38,749 nucleotides of DNA. Origin: an uncultured Acidobacteriota bacterium (GTDB lineage: Bacteria > Acidobacteriota > Terriglobia > Terriglobales > Acidobacteriaceae). Position numbers and translations under genes: made by a program. The notes under the pieces were generated by a model. That model saw only the letters and a program-made list of their open reading frames with translations, was not told where the DNA came from and searched no databases. Location: positions 1-38,749 of the forward strand of contig CAILAZ010000116.1 in NCBI GenBank assembly GCA_903832295.1. Direction: 5' to 3'. Below, piece after piece: positions 16,308 through 25,200 of this stretch. The number at the start of each line of letters is the position of its first letter. Position 1 is the stretch's first letter.

Positions 16308-16313
16308 ATTATA
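16308..16313 (-). promoter_or_regulatory. -10 box directly before the methylthiotransferase start
   Basis: Perfect TATAAT on the minus strand at 16313-16308. The next six bases are ACTCCT and then the GTG start at 16301. This places the predicted transcription start at the start codon. No good -35 hexamer was found 16-18 nt upstream. Confidence 0.5.
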
Positions 16314-16480
16314 TGGGCAAATTGGGGTGATTCCGGGGCGGGTTCCTAACCGTGCCGCGGTTCCAGCCAGCGAAGGCAGCAACTTTTTTGTGGCCATCCA
16401 GAACGGTGGCTGTTGAGCCGCATCCAACGGAGGCGGCATTATCCGCTCGTATCAACTTCCGAGGAACACTGGAGCTTGCA

Positions 16481-16936
16481 ATGACTCGACGTATTTTGCT
16501 GGTGGACGACGAGCTACCGGTCCTACTTACGCTAAAAGCTGTGCTTGAGATGAACGGCTTCGAGGTGGAAACCGCTTCGTCTGCCCGCGAAGCAGAGCAG
16601 AAACTGTGCAGCCAGAAATTTGAAATGGTAATCACCGACATGCGAATGGAGAGTGAGACGGCGGGCTTCGAGGTAATCCGGGTAGCTCGCTCGCAGACAT
16701 ATAATCCAGCCACTGCAATCCTGACTGCGTATCCCAATCTGGGAGGCGATTGGAAGACGGAGGGTGCGGAGTCACTGCTGGTGAAGCCGATGAATACCAA
16801 TGACCTGCTGCGGCAAATCGAGGCGCTGCTGGTGACCCATCAGGACAGCAAGGCAGTCGCTGCGGATATCGTGAGACCCCGACACGGACACGTAGGCGCG
16901 GCCGCAAACAAGGAAGGTGCGCGGAAAGCGGGCTAG
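16481..16936 (+). CDS. Stand-alone response regulator receiver protein
   Basis: A 151-residue protein that is only a CheY-like receiver plus a 30-residue tail. The acidic pair is in RILLVDDELP, the phospho-acceptor Asp is in MVITDMRM near residue 53, the conserved Thr is in AILTAYP and the Lys in LLVKPMNT. There is no DNA-binding output domain. The C-terminal tail is basic and glycine/alanine rich. Start ATG 16481 has GGAG about 7 nt upstream; the longer frame from 16352 adds a non-conserved leader. No histidine kinase is nearby, so partner and output are unknown. Confidence 0.85.
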   Translation: MTRRILLVDDELPVLLTLKAVLEMNGFEVETASSAREAEQKLCSQKFEMVITDMRMESETAGFEVIRVARSQTYNPATAILTAYPNLGGDWKTEGAESLLVKPMNTNDLLRQIEALLVTHQDSKAVAADIVRPRHGHVGAAANKEGARKAG

Positions 16937-16990
16937 CGCAACTACAGATCTCACGCTACCTGGGGGAGTAAGCAGCGGTGGAAATGCTTG

Positions 16991-17296
16991 CTAGGCGGAA
17001 GCGCCAGTTGATTTTTTCTGCTGTCCGAAACACTCGCGGCAAAAAACCGGGCGTCCTTGAGTGGGCCGGAATGGAAGCGTGGTTTCCTTCCCGCAACCGG
17101 AGCACACGGCAACCGTTTCCTGCTTGGTGAACCGATTTCCCGGTCCCTGGGCTGGAGCCCGCTTCTGTTTGCATGTTTTGCAGCGCTTGGGCAGATTCTT
17201 GAATTGTTTGTCGTGAAAGAAAAGCTGCTCGCCGGCAGTAAATACGAAATCCTCACCGCAGTCGACACACTTAAGCACTCTGTCCTGGAATTCCAT
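16991..17296 (-). CDS. Two-ribbon zinc-binding protein
   Basis: A 101-residue protein with two predicted zinc ribbons. The first has Cys 10, 13, 39 and 42 in the pattern CVDCGEDFVFTAGEQ ... PKRCKTC, which matches the probable zinc-ribbon family zf-trcl. The second has Cys 65, 68, 86 and 89 (CSGCGKETTLPF ... VFCRECF), matching the CxxC-CxxC type found beside it in many bacteria. Function is unknown; nucleic-acid binding is often supposed. Start ATG 17296 is supported by AAAGGGG about 5 nt upstream. It is transcribed convergently with the receiver gene. Confidence 0.8.
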   Translation of the reverse strand: MEFQDRVLKCVDCGEDFVFTAGEQLFFHDKQFKNLPKRCKTCKQKRAPAQGPGNRFTKQETVAVCSGCGKETTLPFRPTQGRPVFCRECFGQQKKSTGASA

Positions 17297-17735
17297 GGGA
17301 TCCCCTTTCAGCCCCAACTCCACAACATTGCTGCTGCACCCTTCCGCGTCCGCACTGAACGCATATCAGCGGTAGGACGAGCTGCTCTCCCTGGAAAACA
17401 GGGAGGCACAAACCACTGAGTGCACGTACATCAAACTGCCCGAAAGAGTGCGGAATGAATGCCGGGGTGTGCTGCTGGAACTGCCCGGTAATGCGGATTT
17501 ATAGCACTGCCTGTTCTTAGTCCTGAAATACTACTACTTAATTCTATTTACCGCGAGGTTTTTTCGGGAACATTTGTCAGGCCGAGTTGTACGGCAGCCG
17601 CGTGGAACCAGCCGGTTTCAACTGTCCTTTAGTTTCTGGTATGGTCAATATTTTGGGGACGGTTGCGCACGGGGAGTGACGTGAACCGCAAGGCCATGAC
17701 GACGTTGAACATGGCACCCCAGTCGGAGGTCCCCT
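17297..17735. other. Intergenic region with candidate promoter
   Basis: A 439-base stretch with lower GC than its surroundings around 17500-17580. No gene is seen. A candidate plus-strand promoter for the following operon is TTCAAC (17617-17622), 17-nt spacer, TATGGT (17640-17645). This would give a leader of about 85 nt. A short frame (GTG 17690 onward) overlaps the carbonic anhydrase start but has no conserved features. Confidence 0.35.
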
Positions 17736-18254
17736 ATGATTCGACCTTACATGGGTTTGATGCCCAAGGTTCCAAGTTCCTGCTATGTGGATGTTTCCGC
17801 GCAGGTGATCGGCGATGTAGTGCTCGGGGAACATGCCAGCATCTGGATGAACACAGTGGTTCGCGGCGACGTGCACTACATCCACATTGGCCGGAATACG
17901 AATATCCAGGATAACTCCGTACTGCACGGGATGCTGGGGAAGTGGCCAGTGGTGCTGGGCGATGACGTGACGGTGGGGCACACCGCGACCTTGCACGGGT
18001 GCGTGATTGAAGATCGCTGCCTGATCGGAATGGGTGTGATTATCCTGAATGGCGCGCGGGTGGGACATGACTCGATTATTGCCGCCGGGACGCTGATTCC
18101 CGAAGGAACGGTGGTTGAGCCGGGTTCGCTCTGGATGGGCGCGCCGGGGAAGTTCCGCCGCAAATTAACAGAAGAGGAGAAAGCCTCCATTTTGACTTAC
18201 CGAACGAACTACCTTGGCTATAAGGAAAACTATCTGCGGGAGTTGGGGCAGTGA
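17736..18254 (+). CDS. Gamma-class carbonic anhydrase-like protein
   Basis: A 172-residue left-handed beta-helix protein with hexapeptide repeats (VIGDVVLGEHASIW, VVLGDDVTVGHTATLHG, IGMGVIILNGARVGHDS) and a C-terminal helix. Predicted zinc ligands are His64 (SVLHGM), His82 and His87 (GHTATLHG). The 82/87 spacing equals that of the ligands in Cam carbonic anhydrase. Arg and Asp of the RGDVHYIHIG block are also kept. The glutamates of the Cam acidic loop are not evident, so activity is uncertain, as in CaiE/YrdA relatives. Start ATG 17736 follows GGAGGTCCCCT, a strong site. The stop overlaps the next start by 4 nt. Confidence 0.9.
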   Translation: MIRPYMGLMPKVPSSCYVDVSAQVIGDVVLGEHASIWMNTVVRGDVHYIHIGRNTNIQDNSVLHGMLGKWPVVLGDDVTVGHTATLHGCVIEDRCLIGMGVIILNGARVGHDSIIAAGTLIPEGTVVEPGSLWMGAPGKFRRKLTEEEKASILTYRTNYLGYKENYLRELGQ

Positions 18255-18910
18255 GCGCGAGCGGTGCGCCTCGGACACTGGAGCCGAGAACGGTTGGCAT
18301 TCTCATCTATCCGGGCGCGGAAGTGCTGGATTTCTGTGGACCGTTTGAGGTTTTCGCCACCACGCGACTGGACGAGGAGACGCGACGCGAGACCGAGTCG
18401 CCAATTCAGCAATTGCTGGTGGCGGAGACGACAGAGATGGTGCGCGTCGGCGGCGGAATGCGCATTATGCCGGACGTGGATTTTGCCACCTGCCCGAAGC
18501 TCGATATGCTGCTGGTCCCCGGAGGGCATGGAATTCGCTCCCTGTTGCATCAGCAGGAGTACCTGGACTGGCTGAAGAAGATGGCGCCGGAGGTGGGACG
18601 GCTGGCTTCGGTGGGCGCAGGCTCCCTGCTGCTGGGAGAGGCCGGGTTGCTGGTGGGAAAAACGGCAACTACGCACTTTCGTTCGGTAGATTTCTTCCGA
18701 GAACGTTTTCCGCGGACCTCTCTGCTGCCTGAACTGCACATGGTGGTGGATGGAAACATAACAACGGCCAGCAGTATCCGCGCCGGCATCGACATGGCGC
18801 TCTACCTGGTTGCACAGGTGTACGGACAGACCATTGCGCGCGAGGCTGCGCGCCAGATGGAATATCCATACCCGGATGAACAGAACTTCCGGGCAAGGAA
18901 TGGAAAATGA
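18251..18910 (+). CDS. DJ-1/PfpI family protein lacking the nucleophile cysteine
   Basis: A 219-residue GATase1-like protein of the subfamily that includes isonitrile hydratase and the N-terminal part of GlxA/FtrA regulators. The front block VGILIYPGAEVLDFCGPFEVF is typical. The nucleophile elbow, normally SVCTGA or SVCTGS, reads SVGAGSLLLGEAGLL, so Gly122 replaces Cys. The following ATTHFRSVDFF and SSIRAGIDMALYLV blocks are intact. No helix-turn-helix is attached. The GTG start overlaps the carbonic anhydrase stop (GTGA) and its stop overlaps hisS (ATGA). Catalysis by the family mechanism seems impossible; a binding or structural role is inferred. Confidence 0.85.
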   Translation: MSASGAPRTLEPRTVGILIYPGAEVLDFCGPFEVFATTRLDEETRRETESPIQQLLVAETTEMVRVGGGMRIMPDVDFATCPKLDMLLVPGGHGIRSLLHQQEYLDWLKKMAPEVGRLASVGAGSLLLGEAGLLVGKTATTHFRSVDFFRERFPRTSLLPELHMVVDGNITTASSIRAGIDMALYLVAQVYGQTIAREAARQMEYPYPDEQNFRARNGK

Positions 18911-20187
18911 TCAAAGCTGTTCGCGGGACCCGCGACCTGCTGCCTCCTGACACCGGGCTATGGAATTTTGTGGAGCGCAAGGTTCGCGAAGTGTTTGCCC
19001 GGTATAACTATCAGGAAATCCGCACGCCTGTATTTGAGTCCACAGAGTTATTCAGCCGTGGCGTAGGCGAAGAAACCGACATTGTCTCCAAGGAGATGTT
19101 TACCTGGGAGGACAAGGCCCGCGCCGCCAGCGAGAAGACCCAGACCCTGACCCTGCGTCCGGAGAACACCGCCGGGGTGGTGCGCGCCTACATTGAGCAC
19201 GAGATGGGACGCAGCGGACTGCTGCAGAAGCTGTACTACATTGGACCGCAGTTCCGGCGTGAGCGCCCGCAGAAGGGGCGCTACCGTCAGTTTTTCCAGA
19301 TCGGCGCCGAGGTGATCGGGCCGCAGTCGGCGGGCAGTGAGTTGCCAATCCGCGATGCGGAAGTGCTGGATATGCTGACCGCTCTTCTCGACGCGGTGGG
19401 CCTGAAAGGCTGGACTCTGTTTCTGAATTCGGTGGGCTGCCTCAACTGCCGCCCGGCGTACAACCAGGCGCTGCGCGATGCGCTGGCGGGAGTAAAGGAT
19501 CAGCTCTGCGGAGATTGCCAGCGTCGCTCCGAAACCAACCCGCTGCGGGTGCTCGACTGCAAGGTTCCAGAGGATCAGCCCATCATCGAGAAGCTCCCCA
19601 AGATTGCGGACTACCTCGACGAGGGATGCCGCGAACACTTTGCGCAGGTACGCGCCATGCTGGATACGCTGGAAGTTCCCTACCAGGTGAACGAGCGCAT
19701 GGTGCGCGGGTTGGACTACTACACCCGCACCACGTTTGAGTTCACGCATGGCGAACTGGGCTCGCAGAGCGCGGTGCTCGGCGGCGGCCGGTATGACGGA
19801 CTAAGCGAACAGATCGGCGGACCGAAGGCTCCGGGAATCGGCTTTGCGATTGGCGAAGACCGGCTGGTGCTGGCCTTGCAGGCGCAACAGCAACAGGCGG
19901 CTGCACCGTTGACGGCTTTTGTGATTCCGCTGGGTGCGGGAATGAACCGGCATGCGCTGAAGCTGGCGAGGCAGTTGCGCGCGAGCGGCATTGCGGTGGA
20001 CGTGAGCGATGAAAGCTTCCGCCTGAAGAAGAGCTTTGAGACCGCGGAAAAGCTGGGCGCGACCTTTGCCATCCTCGTCGGCGAGAATGAAATGCAGGCA
20101 GACGCCTTCGCCGTGAAGAGGCTTGCGAGCGGGGAACAGACTACGGTTTCGCGCGGAGAACTGACGGGATATCTGGAAAAATCGTAG
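18907..20187 (+). CDS. hisS: Histidine--tRNA ligase
   Basis: A 426-residue class II synthetase. The N-terminus KAVRGTRDLLPPD is the family start. Motif 2 is FRRERPQKGRYRQFFQ. The histidine-specific blocks VRGLDYYTRTTFEF and LGGGRYDGL are present. Motif 3 lies in APGIGFAIGEDRL. The C-terminal anticodon-binding domain begins at about residue 332. The length is standard. The start overlaps the DJ-1 gene by 4 nt, so its translation is probably coupled to that of the two upstream genes. Confidence 0.97.
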   Translation: MIKAVRGTRDLLPPDTGLWNFVERKVREVFARYNYQEIRTPVFESTELFSRGVGEETDIVSKEMFTWEDKARAASEKTQTLTLRPENTAGVVRAYIEHEMGRSGLLQKLYYIGPQFRRERPQKGRYRQFFQIGAEVIGPQSAGSELPIRDAEVLDMLTALLDAVGLKGWTLFLNSVGCLNCRPAYNQALRDALAGVKDQLCGDCQRRSETNPLRVLDCKVPEDQPIIEKLPKIADYLDEGCREHFAQVRAMLDTLEVPYQVNERMVRGLDYYTRTTFEFTHGELGSQSAVLGGGRYDGLSEQIGGPKAPGIGFAIGEDRLVLALQAQQQQAAAPLTAFVIPLGAGMNRHALKLARQLRASGIAVDVSDESFRLKKSFETAEKLGATFAILVGENEMQADAFAVKRLASGEQTTVSRGELTGYLEKS

Positions 20188-20286
20188 GACAAAATTCCAC
20201 GAATGCGGCAGGCGCGTGCATGAAGGGCGCGCCTTCTGTCGTACGATGGAGAATGCGGAATTTACTCCGCAACACGGAAAGCGACG
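20188..20286 (+). other. hisS-aspS spacer with two hairpins
   Basis: GGCGCG pairs with CGCGCC near 20210-20232, followed by TTCT, a weak terminator. GCGGA and TCCGC flank a short loop near 20255-20270, just before the aspS start. Either could modulate read-through into aspS. Confidence 0.35.
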
Positions 20287-22149
20287 ATGCAACTTGATTT
20301 CTTAGGCGACTTGAAGCGGACCCATCGCTGCGGCGAATTACGCGCCAGCGATGCAGGCAGCACGATCACTCTCATGGGCTGGGTGAACCGGCGGCGCGAT
20401 CACGGCAATCTGATTTTTATTGACCTGCGCGACCGCTCCGGCATCACGCAAATTGTGTTCGATGCCGAACGCAACCCCGCGATGCATGCGCGGGTGGAGT
20501 CTGTGCGCAATGAATACGTGCTGGCTGTGACCGGAAAGGTTGAACCGCGATCAGAGAATACCCGCAATCCAAAGATGGATACGGGCGACATCGAGGTGAT
20601 TGCGGGCGAACTGAAACTGCTCAATGAGAGCAAGGTGCCGCCGTTTTTTCCGGGCGACGCCAACGTGAACGTGAACGAAGAGGTGCGGTTGAAGTACCGC
20701 TACCTCGACCTGCGGCGACCGGAGATGCACGCCAACATAGAAATGCGGCACCGGGTCACACTTGCGGTTCGCAACTATCTTGCGAGCCAGGGCTTCTACG
20801 AGATTGAAACTCCGATCATGACCCGCTCAACGCCGGAAGGCGCACGCGATTACCTGGTTCCGAGCCGGGTGCATCCCGGCGAGTTTTACGCGCTGCCGCA
20901 GTCGCCGCAAATCTTCAAGCAGTTGCTGATGATCGGCGGCATGGACCGCTACTTCCAGATTGCACGCTGCTTCCGCGATGAAGACCTGCGCGCAGACCGC
21001 CAGCCGGAGTTTACCCAAATCGATCTGGAACTGACCTTCCCCACCGAGGAGACGATTCACGGCGTGGTGGAAGGCTTCCTGGATGCGGCGTTCAGCGCCG
21101 CGGGACATACGATTGAGCGGCCATTTCCGCAGATGCCTTACGACGATGCAATTCGCCTGTACGGAATCGACAAGCCCGACCTGCGCCTGCCCGCGATGAC
21201 CGACGTGAAGGGAGCGTTTTCGGCGGACGCACTCGAAACGCTGGCCATCGATGCCAGTCTGCCGGTGGTTGTGATTCGGACGCCAAAGGTGGGAGAACTC
21301 TCGCGCAAGGAGCGCGACGAGCACAAGACACTGCTGAACGAGAAGCAGGCCAAGGTCGTCAAGTTCCTCGATGACTTCAAACGGCTGGAGAAGAGCTGGC
21401 CGGAGGCGGTGGCGAAGGTCCGCGAGTTGAGCGGAGCCGAAGAGGGCGACCTGCTGGTAATGGTGGCTGCGCCGAAGAAGTCCGAAGCCTCTGCGGAGGA
21501 TACGGGCGATGCTGCCGCTGAGCGCAGGAAGCAGCGCGATGCCTTCGCGGTGTACTCCAACGCCGGGCAACTGCGGCTGGCGCTGGCGCAGCGGTACGCG
21601 GCGCGCCACAAGGCGTTTGAAGGCAAGGCTTACAAGTTCCTCTGGGTCACGGATTTTCCGTCGTTCGAGTGGGATGAGCAGAAAGAAACGTGGACCTTTG
21701 CGCATCACCCTTTCACTTCGCTGCATGAAGACCACATGGAGTTGCTCAGCGAAGGCGTGAAGGCGCTGCACGATCCGAACTCTGCGCTGGGAGCAATCCG
21801 CGCCCGAGCCTACGACGTGGTGCTGAATGGGACCGAACTGGGCTCCGGCTCAATCCGTATCCACCAGCAGGAGATTCAGGCAAAGATCTTCGAGGCACTG
21901 GGAATGGATGAGGCCGAGCAGAAGCTGCGCTTCGGGTTCTTCCTGGAGGCTCTGCAGTATGGAACGCCTCCGCACGGCGGCATTGCCCTGGGACTGGATC
22001 GAATCGTAATGATCCTGGCGGGCGCGCCCAGCTTGCGCGAGGTAATTCCCTTCCCCAAGACGGCGGCAGCCACAGACCTGATGATGGACGCACCGACTCC
22101 GGTGACCGATGCACAGCTGAAGGAGTTGAGCATCGGCGTCAAGAAGTAG
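20287..22149 (+). CDS. aspS: Aspartate--tRNA ligase
   Basis: A 620-residue bacterial-type class II synthetase. An N-terminal OB-fold anticodon-binding domain (TLMGWVNRRRDHGNLIFIDLRDRSG) is followed by motif 1 near residue 170, motif 2 with FRDEDLRADRQPEFTQ, the large GAD insertion (about residues 300-440), and motif 3 GIALGLDRIVMIL. The GAD region carries an extra charged stretch (KKSEASAEDTGDAAAERRK) of the kind that varies between species. Whether it is discriminating or also charges tRNA-Asn cannot be settled without knowing whether asnS or gatCAB are in the genome. Confidence 0.97.
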   Translation: MQLDFLGDLKRTHRCGELRASDAGSTITLMGWVNRRRDHGNLIFIDLRDRSGITQIVFDAERNPAMHARVESVRNEYVLAVTGKVEPRSENTRNPKMDTGDIEVIAGELKLLNESKVPPFFPGDANVNVNEEVRLKYRYLDLRRPEMHANIEMRHRVTLAVRNYLASQGFYEIETPIMTRSTPEGARDYLVPSRVHPGEFYALPQSPQIFKQLLMIGGMDRYFQIARCFRDEDLRADRQPEFTQIDLELTFPTEETIHGVVEGFLDAAFSAAGHTIERPFPQMPYDDAIRLYGIDKPDLRLPAMTDVKGAFSADALETLAIDASLPVVVIRTPKVGELSRKERDEHKTLLNEKQAKVVKFLDDFKRLEKSWPEAVAKVRELSGAEEGDLLVMVAAPKKSEASAEDTGDAAAERRKQRDAFAVYSNAGQLRLALAQRYAARHKAFEGKAYKFLWVTDFPSFEWDEQKETWTFAHHPFTSLHEDHMELLSEGVKALHDPNSALGAIRARAYDVVLNGTELGSGSIRIHQQEIQAKIFEALGMDEAEQKLRFGFFLEALQYGTPPHGGIALGLDRIVMILAGAPSLREVIPFPKTAAATDLMMDAPTPVTDAQLKELSIGVKK

Positions 22150-22165
22150 AGAGTATATCGGACTG

Positions 22166-22190
22166 GAGCGCGCCTGCGGGCGCGCTCTTT
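22166..22190 (+). terminator. Terminator after aspS
   Basis: GAGCGCGCC (22166-22174) pairs perfectly with GGCGCGCTC (22179-22187), 4-nt loop, followed by TTTCTATTT. It starts 16 nt after the aspS stop. Confidence 0.88.
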
Positions 22191-22217
22191 CTATTTGCAG
22201 TACAACTGCAAAAGAAA

Positions 22218-22243
22218 TGGCCGGATGCGATTGCATCCGGCCA
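22218..22243 (-). terminator. Terminator of the TonB-dependent receptor gene
   Basis: An 11-bp perfect stem TGGCCGGATGC / GCATCCGGCCA with a 4-nt loop. On the minus strand it is followed by TTTCTTTT. It lies 19 nt beyond the receptor stop codon. Confidence 0.88.
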
Positions 22244-22261
22244 CGGTTAGGTTGCGAACTA

Positions 22262-25200
22262 CTACCAGGTAATGCGGGCCAGGATCTGTGCACGACGGGC
22301 GGTGGTGCCGTCCGGCGTGATCTGAGTGGCTGTCACATTGCCATAGGTGGAGCTCGGGGTCAGCACGCCATGCACCGAGGTGCAAGGTTTCGCGGCGGAG
22401 CCAACGCCAGTGCCGCACGTCGAGGTATTTCCAGAGGCATCCACGCCAACCATTGCCAGGGAGTAAGCATTGGCATCGCGACCGCTGACGATGAGGTGGT
22501 TGAAGATGTTCCAACCCTCGAAGCCAACCATCACGCTGACACGCTCGCTGAGAGGAACAACCTTGGTGAGGCGAAGGTCGGTCCGGGCAATTCCACCGAT
22601 GTTGAGGGCAGAGGTGGACATGAACGGGATGCGGAAGCTTCCGCCCAAGCCGTTCAAGCTAGAGGACAACGGCTTCCAACCTACACCGGTGGATGAAGAG
22701 CTCATGCCGCTGGTAAAAGAGAGGGAGCCGTTGAATCCCGGAACGTACGGCTGCGAAGACGCCAGAACTTCGACGCCGGAGAGCTGCCAACCATTCGCAA
22801 TGTACTTAGCAAAAGCGCTGTTGCCCTTCATCAGCGTGGGCTGGAAAACAGCATTGATGATCAGGTTGTGGCGGCGATCGAGTTCGCTGGAGCCCTTGTC
22901 GCCCCTATAGTCGCCATTGTTGTAGCTGGACGGCGTGGTGCTGCCGAAGGTAGCCGCGGTCTGCAGGTTCTGGTCAATGGTGTGGCCGTAGGTGTAGGAA
23001 GCCGACCCCTGCAACGACTTGGAGAACTTACGAGTCAGGTTGACCAGCAGGGCGTTGTAGTAGCTGTTGCCCGCAGATTGCAGTTCGCTGACGCGACTGC
23101 TGTACTGCGAACCGTTGTACTGGTAAGCCGGGTTGTAGGAGGAATACACCGGCGTGGTATAGGTACCCACCACGTTGGCGCCCGTCTTGTCCATGATGTT
23201 GTAGGTCAGGCTGTGGGTCGGTGCCGCGACGTTGGTGTCCTTGGCAACGATGATGTGCAGCGAGCGGCTCCAGACGTAGGAGACGGACAGGCTGAGGTTC
23301 TTGCTGAGTTCACGATCAAGAGCGAAGGACCCCTGCTCGGAATACGCGTTGCGGAACTTCGGGTCGGCAAACAACACTGCCGGTGTGATGGTCTTGGCGC
23401 AAGCGCCGCTCGGGGTCCAGTTGAAGGCCTGAACCGTCGGGAACGAAGGCATGCAGCCCATGATGGAGGCAGCGGCGTTATAGGAATAACCCAACTGGTA
23501 CACGCCGTTCGTCACCATCAAGTTTTCAAGCGACGAGGTGGTGTAGCGGTTGAAAAATACGCCGTATCCGGCGCGGATGGCTGTCTTCTGATTCAGCGCG
23601 TAGGCGATGCCGAGGCGCGGAGCCAGATTGAAGGTGGTTCCGGGGATCTTGCAAGTGCCGGTGCCGGGTTTGCCGGTGACGCTTGAGATCAGGGCATCCA
23701 TCGTGGGATTGCACGTGCCTGGCTGCGGGATGCTGGTGTACTCATAACGCAGACCGGGAGTGATGGTCAGCTTCGGAGTTGCATGGTACTCATCCTGCGC
23801 GAAGAAGGCCAATTCCCACAGCTTCAGGTCGACCTGGCGGTTGCCGGTGGTCTGGCTGAAGGAGGACCAAGCCTGCTTCGGCGTCGGCGTCGAGCCTTGG
23901 AAGTCCAATGCGAACAGAGTGGTTGCGTGGAAGGCGCCCGAAGGATTGTAGGTGTAGCTCGGGTACTGGCTCGGCATGGAGATCACGAAATCTTCCAGGT
24001 GAGTCATATCCGCGCCGACCTTCAGGGTGTTCTTGCCTAACGTGAGCGAATAGGTATCTGCAAACGACAGACGAAGTTCGCTGGGGTTCAGGCGGGGATA
24101 GTTGGTGGCGTATGCAAGGTTGCTGACACTGTTTACAGAGAGGGCCAGCGGGCTGGGCACGCCTCCGAAGGAAGGCAGCAAACTCTTGGAGGCCGGGTCA
24201 AACTGGCGATCCTTGAACAGGCCGAAGCGGAATTCGTTGATGCTGTTGTTAGAGACGACTCGGGTCCAGCTCAGACGACCGGTGCGGTCAAATACGTTCG
24301 TGTCTGCGTTGTTGCCGATGGCGGCGCCTGTGGCCAGCGACAGCTGGGTCTGGATGCCGTTCGGAGATTTGAAGTCCAGGTAATTTCCGCTCATCGAGAT
24401 CGAGTCTTTCGAGGTCGGATGGTAGTCCAACTTGGCAAAAAGCATGTTGTTGGACATGGTGCGCGCGATCAACTGCGGAGTCACGCGGCTGGTGAGATAA
24501 GCTACGGCGGCGGCGCATTGAGCTGCCGTGGGACCGGTCACGGATTGACCACCAGGGGTAGTTACAGTGCCGCCAGCCTGGCAGGTTTGGTCGGTGTGGG
24601 TGTTTCCCACAATCGAAGTGGTGTTCCAGAGATTGCCCTTGCCATCAAACAGGTTGTTGCCGCCGCCGCCGCCAAGGTTCGACGAAACGGCTGGGGCATC
24701 GCGGCGGAAGAACTCCGCGTTGACGAAGAAGAAGAGCTTGTCCTTCTTGATCGGGCCGCCGAGGCTGATACCAGCCTGGTGACGCGATTCAGGAGGATTG
24801 ATTCCATTCGGTGCCAGGCCGCTCTTGGTGGTGCGATCAATCGCGGCGAAGTTCTCGTTGCGGTAGAACTCATAAGCGCTGCCATGCAGGCTGTTGCTGC
24901 CCGAGCGGGTTACGGTGTTCACCACGCCGCCGGAAGCCTTGCCATACTCGGCCAGGAAGTTGGAGCTGACCACCTGGAATTCCTGGACTGCGTCCTGCGA
25001 GATGTTGTAGGTACGGGTGCGGCCTGCGTTTTCGTCGTAATAGCTGTTCGTGGTGTCGTTGCCGTCGGTCATGAAGTTGTTGCCGCCGGGATTGCCGCGG
25101 AACGAGAGCAGACCGAAATAGCCGTCATTGGCGACGCCCGGAGTCAACAGAACGAACACGTCAACGCGGCGTCCATTGATGGGGAGGTCGAGAATCTGAT

